NCBI GenBank assembly: GCA_031772625.1
Contig: CM062815.1
Coordinates: forward strand, 915,088,979-915,152,978
Direction of reading: 5' to 3'
Length of the DNA stretch: 64,000 nt
Source of the DNA: Pinus tabuliformis
Lineage: Eukaryota > Streptophyta > Pinopsida > Pinales > Pinaceae
Below, one piece after another: positions 23,084 to 32,395 of the stretch. Both the position numbers and the translations under genes were made by a program. How positions within the stretch are numbered: the stretch's first letter is position 1; every line of letters starts with the position of its first letter. Under the pieces are notes generated by a model. It ran no database searches, was not told the DNA's origin, and was given only the letters and a program-made list of their open reading frames with translations.

Positions 23084-24706
23084 ATGGAGCCCACCAACCA
23101 AGGAAGTAACCTTGGCGGAAGTCCAAATCCCTTCTCCTCTTGGGGAGATGTTGGTGCGCCTCATATGGCTACATTGTCACTTCCAGGGTTGACAATCGGC
23201 CTCCCTGTATGGCTCTTTTCAACTAATGTAGTCCAGATCGCCACTAATCCTGAGCAGTTGAATCAACAGTCAGAACAATCTAGAACTACCCACCAGCCTT
23301 CCACTTCTTATGATACTTCCTCTGATCCTTCATCTTCGTAAGGTAGAGCTGGCAAAAGTCAGCCTCCCAAGGAGAAGAAGGAAAAGAAGAAGAGAGAAAA
23401 GAAGCAGAAGGAGCCTCTGGCGAAGGCAACTGGGGGCAAGCAGAAGAAAGCTGACAAAAACCCACACATTGCACCGACCGGGCCTAAATCGCCATGTGTC
23501 ATTTGCAAAGGGATCCACTTCCATCGTGATTGTCCTTGTATTCCCCGGATACTAAGGGACTGGTCCCCAAGGTTGCACAATCCGGTAGCATCAACCTCTC
23601 GTTGTCATGTTGATTGCAATCCGTCAACTAACGAGAGTGAAGGACGAAGAAGGGGACCAAGATCACCCTGTCTATTGTGTGAAGGCAGTCATGCCATCCA
23701 CAAATGTCCATTCTTAGATGAGGCAAAGAGAGTTTTGGAAGATCGCCCGGTTTCACCGTTGCAACTTCCTCCTGGATACCGAAAACTCGCGCCTAATCCT
23801 TCGATAGTTGAAAATCCAGTTGACCCGCTCAAGTGGTCAGCTGAAGTGTCGGTCATTGAGAATGAACCTACTGAATCCAAACCAGACGAAAGTCTAAAGG
23901 TCGAAACGGCAGTTGACCCGGTTCTTCCTTCAGAGGTTCTATCGTCCAATGACTCCGTCATTGAAGACCCGTCTTCAAATGACACCGTCGCCGAAGAGTC
24001 ATCTTCATGCGACACCCTCACTGAAGAGAATAAGGATGACACCATCCAGGTTCTTTTCATCAGCACCGACTCCGATGAGCGTCAGGGCAATGCGCCCATT
24101 CCTTTATCGCAGGAAGGAACATCATCAGAGTCATATCCGGCCGTATATTCGGTCCCACCACCAAGCAACCTGGTTGTATCCTTTGATTGGAATCAACTAG
24201 GCAGACCCCGGTTACCAGCCAGTATACCATTCAGAATCATTGTCCAGATCTATAGAATGATTATGGTTGGTACTATCATTGATGAAGGGGCGTCTGTGAG
24301 TATCCTTTCCTCTATTGCTTGGAAAGCACTGGGTTCCCCGGCGCTTTTACCTAAGTTGAGAAATCTCTCAGGTTTTGATAAAGGAACCAATCGACCATTA
24401 GGAATCCTCCCCAATGTACCTGTTACATTGAAAGGGAAGACCGTCAATATGAACGTGTTGGTCGTCCAAGGACCCTTGGATTATAACCTACTCCTCGGAC
24501 GCGACTATATTTATTGCATGGGAGCGATAGTCTCCTCACTCTTTAGAGTAATGTGTTTTCCACACGAAGGAAGGATGGTCAAGCTCGTAGACCAACTTTC
24601 ATTTCCGGGATCTCGCATCGCAAATAGTCAAATACCAATCCTAAATGGTCTGTTCACTCAAGATACACCTCCACCCCCAGTCCTCCTTCCCGATGAATGC
24701 GAGTGA
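23084..24706 (+). CDS. Element B gag-remnant/protease-like ORF, one internal stop
   Basis: ATG at 23084 (MEPTNQGSNLGG). One frame of 541 codons, broken only by TAA at 23339-23341. A Lys/Glu-rich basic stretch (about 23360-23450) is followed by two zinc-knuckle-like motifs, CVICKGIHFHRDC and CLLCEGSHAIHKC (spacing CX2CX3HX4C), and an acidic Ser/Glu/Asp linker. A retropepsin-like domain starts near 24200: TIIDEGASVSILSS, then LLLGRDYIYCMGA. The usual DTG/DSG active site reads DEG. Capsid is missing. Downstream reading stops cleanly at 24706 with no pol. It probably gives a nucleocapsid/protease fragment. Whether it is translated past the TAA is unknown; it may start again downstream. Confidence 0.7.
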
Positions 24707-25570
24707 TTCGGAAAGAAATACTAGGACCCAGGGGGCATGCACCCTGGTCTGCTTCGGGCAGAAGAAACCCCGGGTATAAGGAAGAATTTCCGCAAAAGAA
24801 TATGACTAGTCCGTACCCCGTCCGTGGAAGGAAGTGGGGTTGTTCTGGAATAGTATTCTTTTGTTAAAGTTATGTGTTTGGCAAAAGAGTCATTCACCTT
24901 TGTCTAAAAAAGTGGGCAATGCCCAAGTAGGAATTCCCTTATTGCAACAAGTAGTAAACATCTTTGAATTCAAGCCTCGCCCATTAAAACATATGTTTTG
25001 AAGGATAAGCAGGGGCAGCCTACAAAGTAGGGGACTATATTGTTGTGACAGAGGGTAACCATCTTTGGACAACCCAATGATAGACACCGCCGAAGAAAGA
25101 GATTGATTTGCGGCAGCGAATAGAACCCTCTTCGGATAATAAGAAAGAGGCAAGCCTCCCTCAATAATACCAATGTTTTGTCCTTGAGTAGTGTTCTTCT
25201 ATTTTCATGAATAGCTGATTGTTAAAAGTGGGCCGACGGGAAGCCTGAGTACTGCGTAAGACCCCTTAAAATAACGAGAAGACAAGTATCGTTAACATTA
25301 GATTAGCAAGATGACAAATAACTGTGAACACCCAAAGAAAAGCAGAGGTAGGGGAGAGGAGGGGCAACCTCGAAATTCTATCCTATACCTAGGGGCATGC
25401 AAACTTTCGGAATGCAAGCAAGGGACGACTATTTATTTTTTTTAAATTTTTAGGTCCTCCCTTTAAACCTGTAGGTCTAACCCTTTAAACTCGTAGGATT
25501 AGCCGTTTCCGACCTTGCATGAAGAAAGCCTGTGGGGCAAAGGTAAAATTTGCCAAAATTGGAGCATAGC
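24707..25570 (+). other. Non-coding segment replacing pol in element B
   Basis: No reverse transcriptase, RNase H or integrase motif is readable. The sequence has short purine-rich runs and GGGGGCATGCACCCTGG-like inverted words near 24731. It seems to be what remains, or was acquired, after loss of pol. Confidence 0.5.
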
Positions 25571-25574
25571 TTTG

Positions 25575-26440
25575 TGAGATAAAGCTCCTTAAAAAATAGT
25601 TATCTCATAGGAGGCGTTCTTATTATGACTGGTATATCGAGCAGTTTTAGCATATAGTTCATGCTCTTTAAAAAATAAACGCAAAATTCGAGCAGTTTTA
25701 TGACTGAATTTATGCTCGTTAAAAAATAGAAAAGTGTGAGCAAAAGTTTCCCCCAGAGTTCAAGCTCATGGAAAAAATGAACCTATCCCGGTAAATAACC
25801 TTTTGAGATTGTAAATTCATCAGCCATAAGAACCTTGATCGTGTTTTCATCCATCACCTCCACTGTTCATTTGGCCGATCATTCACTTCCATATGTGTGT
25901 TTACCCATTTTGAGGAACATCTGCGAAGAGTGATTTCACCTAGCCATCCTTGCAACACTGCCGTGATTGGAAAATTCCAACCTGTACCTGGAATCTGCTG
26001 CTATCCCTGTTTATCACTCGTTCCTCAAAAGACGAGTCTTCTTTGAGCTCTTTTCACTGACTCGTAAAATATGAAAAGTTTGCCGAGTTTTGGCCTTCCA
26101 GCTCGTTAAATGACCGGAACGCTATCCCTCCTCTAAATTTTAATCTTTTTGGACCTGAGGGATTATTGCACAAAAGGATCGAGCGCTTGTCTTGTTCGGC
26201 TCGTTAAAAGTACCGAACAGCCATCCCTTCTGTATTGTTTTATACTTTTTCGGACTTAAGGGATTAGCTGACGAAATAGGAATTATGGAGTTAACTTTCT
26301 GTACCTTTTTAGACTCTCTAAAAATGAAAAGGACTGAGTTTTCCTTATCGTTAGACTCGTTAAAATGATTAAATAGCGACAAACTTGTCTTTAGACGAGA
26401 ACGAGTTTCCCTATCGCTAGGCTCGTTAAATCTTAGCGAT
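25575..26440 (+). repeat. Array of variable-arm stem-loops with constant loop core (element B, 3' side)
   Basis: At least six stem-loops share a loop core of the form GMCTCNTTAAA but have different perfectly or nearly perfectly paired arms. They are TGAGATAA/TTATCTCA (25575/25600), CTTTTC/GAAAAG (26050/26073), TGTTCGG/CCGAACA (26193/26213), CCTTTT/AAAAGG (26304/26327), TCGTTA/TAGCGA with one G-U (26348/26374) and ATCGCTA/TAGCGAT (26413/26434). Loops are 13-20 nt. Weaker units lie at 25758-25782 and 26096-26119. Confidence 0.75.
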
Positions 26441-27580
26441 GGGCTTGCCCGAAGGGCAGGTTATAGAACAAGCATATGTTATCCTCCTCAAGCTTGACAA
26501 AAATAAAGAGGTACTGGTCAGAAATGACTGGGGAAAAATTGGGAGAACATCAAAGTTTAATGGTAGCAAGTCACTCTTGAACATGACACTTTTCCTCCGT
26601 ACCACATCGGGTTGGGTTGTTTCATTCACCGGTCTCATCGCCATGGTCCTCGCCAAACCATCCACATTTGGGGTAATGCTACCGATCCATCACATCAGTG
26701 TCGTTATATGTTCAAGAGGGGTCATTCTGAAAGTGTCAACCGTGTCCCATCCACTGCCATACATTATCCTTCATCCATTCATGATCGCCACCCTGAATCA
26801 TATGTCACAGTTTGTTTTCACCTCCACTAAAATCATTAGCTCCGTTCCGTGTCATTGATGTGGGATTCATTAAGGCCCTCCTTTGACGGATCGCTTCTTG
26901 TCAACTTCAGCTCATTATCCAAGAAGTTGATCTAGGAACACCCCCATCAGTACTTTGAAGCTTGCATGCCTCAATGGCAAGTTTCTCACTTCCGGTGACA
27001 GGTATACATCAATGACCTTCGACCAGAAGATTTTGCGTGGCGTTCGACGCCAAGTCCTTTATTCACGCCACGTGAATTGTACTACAGTACCTTGAGGGTC
27101 ATCGTCATTATTGGTGATTCCTCTCGCGCTTGTTAACGGTTTTCATTATTGACCGGTAATCAAGCGATGTCTTTCCATGTTCGACTTCAGCGAAATTCTC
27201 ACATGGATCGACTTGTACTTAGAGTGAAGATCGAACGAGTTTAAAGACCCCGGATCTAGCTTCATCCATCCGGGCTGCGATATATATTCATGAAATATAA
27301 AAGCATTTGCCATGTACATCATTGCAGCAGATGATCATCCTATTCAAAGGATGATAATTTCAGCAGAAAATTATCAGTCTACCTTCAGACGATCGTCTGT
27401 CATATGTACCAAAATGTATTTATAAAAGCTGAGCATGGGAATGCCCGCCTCAGCTAGATCATGAAAATAGAATGAAAAATAATGTATTGTATTGTATTGT
27501 ACTACAGGGCGCCTCCTCAGCACTGGAATGAACTTCGGACCCTCTAGATAAATCATTTCACCCGATAAACGGCCTCATAC
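26441..27580 (+). other. 3' block of element B shared with element D
   Basis: Words such as GCAAGCATATGTTATCC, CTTCAAGCTTG-like, GATGTGGGATTCATTA, CAACTTCAGCTCATTATC and TTCTCTCGCGCTTGTTAAC recur in the same order in D (61935-62590). The 139-codon open frame at 26439-26858 has no recognisable domain and the D copy is not open, so I do not call it a gene. A small inverted repeat lies near 27330-27390. Confidence 0.6.
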
Positions 27581-27593
27581 TTTAGGGGGCAAC
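27581..27593 (+). other. Element B polypurine tract
   Basis: TTTAGGGGGCAAC directly before the 3' LTR. Element D has TTTAGGGGGCATC at the same place, one base different. Confidence 0.8.
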
Positions 27594-28658
27594 TGTTATA
27601 GACATTTTTGTGCCTCGCGACATGGAGCATGAAATGTCAATAATTACAGGGATCCTCAGTCCCTAAACATGTTGTTCTTACCCCTAAAAGAACAAGGTCA
27701 TCAAACCACAGCACTTCCAATCAGTTCTCCACCTGAAAACACTTCAAAACAGGCTAATTTTGGATCATGTCAGCTGCTCCACTGAGCTTCTGCGCTGGAA
27801 TGCAACTGCTCCTCCTTGTACCTGCGCTGGAAGTCAAATCTAATGAAGGCTACCTGCGCTGGGCGAGATTGGCCAAGTGGCACAGTCATTCTGCAAGGTG
27901 TCAACTGCCCAGGAAGCTTCCAAACTGACACTTGGTTCATGAGATTCGCCCTGTGATGAGTAAGAGGTACTTGATCACCATGTGTAAGCAAGGATCTCCA
28001 AGTGGGCTCAAGAACTGAAGATTAACTGAAGAGGGAGAGGACACAAGGCAGCTTCATGTCAGTCTCAAGCTGACTCATCCTCTCTTCTTCTCTCCTATAT
28101 ATAGAGCTCTTCTATGAGGTATAAGGGGGCTGGAATTTTGTGTAAAGCAAGGAGGTGCTGTTGGTTTACAGTTAGAGCTATTGGGTGATTGTTTTACTAG
28201 AGGTGAAGAGGAGAGTTCTTGCTGCTGGGGAGGTGCTGCTGGATTGGAGCCATCAATGGTTGTAACCTTCTCAGAACCCTGTTACTTCTATCAATAAAGT
28301 TTTGCATGTTCTCCTATATAGTTGTATTACATTGATGTATTGTATTTACTTGTATATTTGATTCACTCTAATCCATGCATCAGTTATGAGTACATGTATC
28401 TTGTAGTTTCCTCTCTTGTTTTGTGCAGGATCTGTGTGTAGCTGGACCGGCAAAGAGAGCAAGGAGCTGGGAACAAGAGATAAAGAGAGAGGATAAGGAT
28501 CGACTAAGCGAAAGACACCAGGTTGGTTAATCTTTTCTTTCTTCTCTCTGTACTTTCATAAAGGAAAATATCAAAGCTTTACTTTCAGTTGTTGCTAAAG
28601 ACTGTCACCTTTAGAGTAGGGATAGGGTCATCCGAGTCGGATACTTTTCCCCACAACA
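27594..28658 (+). mobile_element. Element B 3' LTR
   Basis: 1065 bp. Compared with the 5' LTR, by eye only two substitutions (near 27718 and 27735, C/T and G/C). Ends CCCACAACA, followed by the GCTGT duplication. Confidence 0.95.
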
Positions 28659-28663
28659 GCTGT

Positions 28664-29030
28664 GCTTCTCTGTACAATCTCCTGCTCTCCCCTCCAAAAA
28701 CTAGGACAGTGGCATAAGATAAATCATTTTGTAGTGTTCCACCCGGCCTCTTAATCCACCCTCTAGAAAGTAGCATACCAAACTTAGGGGGAACATCTGC
28801 TACCACAATATCCATCATCATGCTCTTCATGGGTAGCTGAGTTAGGGTAATAGCCAAGTCTTTGATTAATCCCAGACATTTTACCTTTCTTGAATCAAAG
28901 GAGAATAGATCATGATAAGGTCTGGTAATGTCAAGGCTTAACTCTTCCATGACAGCTTTGGGCATCCAATTATGGTTGGCGCCAGTGTCCAGTAGGCAGT
29001 TATGGAGGGTATTGTCATGAATGGGGAGTT
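28664..29030 (-). pseudogene. Element A protease, cut by element B
   Basis: Minus strand. LLDTGANHNWM at about 28990-28960 is the retropepsin active site with a standard DTG. The flap and second half read SFDSRKVKCLGLIKDL, MDIVVADVPPKFGMLLSRGW. The sequence VLVFGGESRRLYREAQL reaches the GCTGT site, where element B interrupts the frame. It continues in the same frame at 20304 into the extra RNase H. The frame is -1 relative to gag and opens after stops near 29026. Confidence 0.88.
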
Positions 29031-30812
29031 ATTATCAGAGGGTTTAGTCATTGGGCTAAGCACAACTGTAGGTTTATCATCTTGCAAATTTACACAGTCA
29101 TGGGAGGCTTGTGAGGCTTTTAGCTCAATGAAATCAAGGATAGGCTTTCTAAATAACTCACTCTTTGCAAGTTCTATCAGTGGCATAGATATTTTTAACT
29201 TCTGGACTTCTGATTCAAAACTGAAAGGGGAAGGGAACTTGTCAAGGCCTCTTACCTCTTGAGCTAGAGCTTTGGGGATGACTGGATCAGCTGCTGGCTT
29301 TTTTTGTCTGCTGATCTGTTGTTTTGTGGGGACAACAGCTCTTTGGGCAAGACTCTCCTTCACATTACTTGTTCTTGACCTCAAATTGTACCTTTGTTGT
29401 TCATCAGTCTGCAGAACAACTTCTTTTTCCCACTCTTGACTGTTCTATTCTTGGAGTAATGATTCTTCATAGGCAACTAATGTCAAGAAGGCAACATTAC
29501 CCTTGTCTTCCATGCAATGAATCTCATCCGCTTCATCGAACTGCTCCTCCTCCATGAATACGTTCTGAAAAGGAGTCTTAACTCTTTGTTCTTCACTGGT
29601 CTCCTTTCCTCTCTGAATGATCTGCAATTAATCACTTGCACTTCTAAAGGAACTTGGATTTCTAGGAGCAAATGAATTAGGCATCCTTGCCTTCCCAGAA
29701 CTCTGTTCAACGTCAAGCTTGGATATTTCAGCAGCCAACGACTCTATCATCTTAGTCATTTTATCTAATTTGGGCTCTGAAGATGAAGAAGAGGTGGAAG
29801 CTTCACCTTTCTGCCTTCTTCTGTCAGCATGACCATTGAGTTTTTCTGCAGCCATGATATTAGATTCTACTTCTAGGGCTGCATCCTGCATTTCGACCAG
29901 CGTGGCGCATCTTCTTTCTCTCAACAGCAAGTAGAAGTTAGAGTCAAATTTATTAGCATAGGTGAGTTTTGTAGAGGTGGGGGTAGGCTTTACTTTAGTT
30001 GGTATCTTGCTATACTTACAATTAAACCTTTTATTAAAATCAGACAATGATTCCCCATTTTCTCTCTTGAGGTTTCCAAGCTCAATGTGGTAGTATAGTA
30101 GGTCTTTCTTATCTCCCCAATGCTTTAAAAACACATCATCTAATGCTTCAATGTCTGCTATGGACCTATGGGTCAACTCTCTGAACCATTTTCTAGCCTC
30201 TCCATCAAGGCTTTGGACAAACATTCTCATCCACACATCATCCTCACTGATATCAAGTTTATCAACATAACTATAAAAAGATTCGAGGTGTTCTTCAGCT
30301 GTTACTCCCTCTGTACCAGTGAATTTAGGCATGTATTTCTAGTATTCTCCTGCAGGCATGGCATTCAAAGGAACAGGTAGGACCAGGGGTCCATACCTAG
30401 CAGCTATGATTCTTTCCATCTTAGTGGGAGCTTGTGGGCCTGCCATGACTGGGGTAGGTGGATGGATACTGGCAGTTTGAAAGGTAGGGAGTTGTGAAAT
30501 GAATGACAGGGACAAAGGAATATGATGGACTATGTGGGAGGTTTTCTTTGGACTGAGATCCAAAGGGGAACTTAATGAACAAGGAGCTTTATGAATCTTT
30601 GAGGGTATTTCTTCACTAACAATGCTAGGCTCTATATCCTCAAAATGTGTATGCTCAGTTACAAGCCTCTCTTGCAGAGATACATAAGATTGTTTAGGCT
30701 TACCTAATCCTGATGCTCCTTTCTGTGATGTTTTTCTTTGCTTGACAATCTTCTCAGGGTCAGGCACTGGGTCAGCTGGTGATTTCTGAGGATTCCTTCG
30801 GGTATGCCTCAC
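28938..30812 (-). pseudogene. Element A gag
   Basis: Minus strand, start Met at 30812. One frame to 28938 with stops at 30339 (TAG), 29628 (TAA) and 29445 (TAG), and no frameshift. The N-terminal part is Pro/Ser-rich. A capsid-type gag domain starts at MPKFTGTEGVTAEEHLESFY (30332) and continues with MFVQSLDGEARKWFREL, DVFLKHWGDKKDLLYYHIEL, LSDFNKRFNCKYSKIP and ALEVESNIMAAEKL. It is followed by a Ser-rich linker and a region with KEVVLQTDEQQRYNLRSR. I see no CCHC zinc knuckle. The end overlaps the protease frame by about 90 nt. Confidence 0.88.
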
Positions 30813-30990
30813 GAACTGAGCCAGAACTGTAATGTGGAGTCGCCAAAGGTTGGTCCTCCAGTACAGTCGCCAGATAGATGATTACAACCAGAAATGTATC
30901 CAAGCTTTGTCTATCATCAAAGCTAGATCTGTGTCATTCTCTTAGGGAAGCTGAGCTTCAATCTCCTCTCCCTGGCATTGGCATCAATTA
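30813..30990 (-). other. Element A leader and presumed primer-binding region
   Basis: On the minus strand the LTR is followed by TAATTGATGCCAATGCCAGG. It does not begin with the TGG expected of most tRNA primers and I cannot assign a tRNA. The rest is a short untranslated leader before the gag Met at 30812. Confidence 0.45.
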
Positions 30991-32395
30991 TGTTAGGATT
31001 CCATGAAACTCTCATAGGTTGTAGCTCGGAGATGCCTGGTAACATATAAATTCAAATTATTGTTGCAAATGGATGAATGGAAGGAATGATGCTTGTTCAA
31101 GCCAGATAACCACTTCTACTTTGTTTCACTCCAGACATGCGTGAACACCCCCAGACTACAAGGCTTTAGACCACCAACTACTCACAGTTTAAGGATTGGT
31201 TGAATATGGAGAATACTGACCACACTAGTAGATGCACAAGACCCTGTGATGGCCGACTGCAACCAGTAAAGAAGCCTGCAAATCTAATCTCGTAATTCAC
31301 AGATAGGATGACAGCTCTCTGGCACTAGATGAAGAGAAACCTGAATGACTTATCCAACGATACATACAAGACTTTAACACAGAGATAGGATGAAAACTAC
31401 TCTAATGCTAAACATCAAGAGTTCAGGAATACAACAAATCAGGCACAACTTGGAACAGAAGAGAAATGTAAAGTGAGTAGTTAACAACAAAATAAGCTTG
31501 TATTATCTTAAAATGAAGACGAGACGCTGCAAGTTTCAAAATAGTCACAGACTCCAGAAGTTTAACCTTAGATCAAAACATCAACCATCAACCTTGATTA
31601 CATCTTGTTTTTGGGTATATATAGAGTTTCATTACAAAGGTTCTTGGCTGTTTAGGCATGGAGGGGTCATAATTGGCCAAAAACTGCATTTCACTGCCTG
31701 ATGGAGTCTTTGAGTGTGCTTGCTTGCTTCAATGGATGAATGTGATATTTTTAGGTGCTCTGTTTTCCTCTCAAGCCGTTGGAGTGTTCGCATCAATGAA
31801 GTTCCATAACTGCTAAATGTAGTTACATGCTCATGCCCTATCCTTTTTCTCTTCTGCCATACTGTCTATTAAATGTGGTGGTTGAAGAGCAACTGCAACT
31901 GGTACTAGTGAGTCGGTTGCCTTCGTCCTTCGGGCACATGGAACGGTCAAGGAACATGGACTGCATGGTTAGTGGACGAGTTGGATGAAGGAGAAAGATC
32001 GGTCGTCAGATCGGGAGAATAGACGACAGGGATGGCTTGGCGGAGGGTATCGAAAGAGGTGGAAGTGGAGTGAACATGGGCCATTGGATCTCAGGTGAAT
32101 AGATCCAACGGTGATCGGGCGGCGAAGGTGCGCGGTCATTATCGGGCGGGGACGGGAGGTTAAGCGGTAAGTGGTATCGATCGCACCGCCTTTGGGCGTT
32201 GGGCAGTAAAAGGACGAGGGTGCGCGATTCCACTCAGCACATGACACGTAGCGATGGAGGAGAGGGAAAAACCGCTCTCCATCGCGTGCTAACGTTCCAT
32301 CACTTTGTCGGTGCGAAAAGAGCGAAAGTCGTCCGATCTTGGCGAGGATGATTGGATGGTGAGGAAACGATCGGGCAAGTTGCTTTATCAGATGC
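30991..32395 (-). mobile_element. Element A 5' LTR, inner part
   Basis: Begins TGTTAGGATTCC (plus view) and matches the 3' LTR from 14725 to about 16130. TATATATA on the minus strand at 31616-31623 is the likely promoter of A. It is interrupted at 32395 by insertion C; the remaining part lies at 36239-36545. Confidence 0.92.

Larger units (their letters stand above)
20305..28658 (+). mobile_element. Element B: recent non-autonomous Ogre-related LTR element (8354 bp)
   Basis: Two 1065-bp LTRs (20305-21369 and 27594-28658) start TGTTATAGAC and end CCCACAACA. By eye they differ at two positions (both within the first 170 bp), so insertion was recent. A primer-binding site, a long leader, one gag-protease-like ORF, about 2.9 kb of non-coding DNA and a polypurine tract follow in order. 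No capsid, reverse transcriptase, RNase H or integrase can be read. Leader, 3' block, primer site and polypurine tract match element D, its likely type of helper. Confidence 0.95.

Noticed and set aside
26439..26858. 139-codon open frame in the 3' block of B
   Set aside because: No recognisable motif, and the matching block in D is not open, so it is most likely chance in a conserved non-coding region.
30971..30990. Primer-binding site of element A
   Set aside because: The sequence after the LTR does not match the start of any tRNA complement I can recall; left unassigned.
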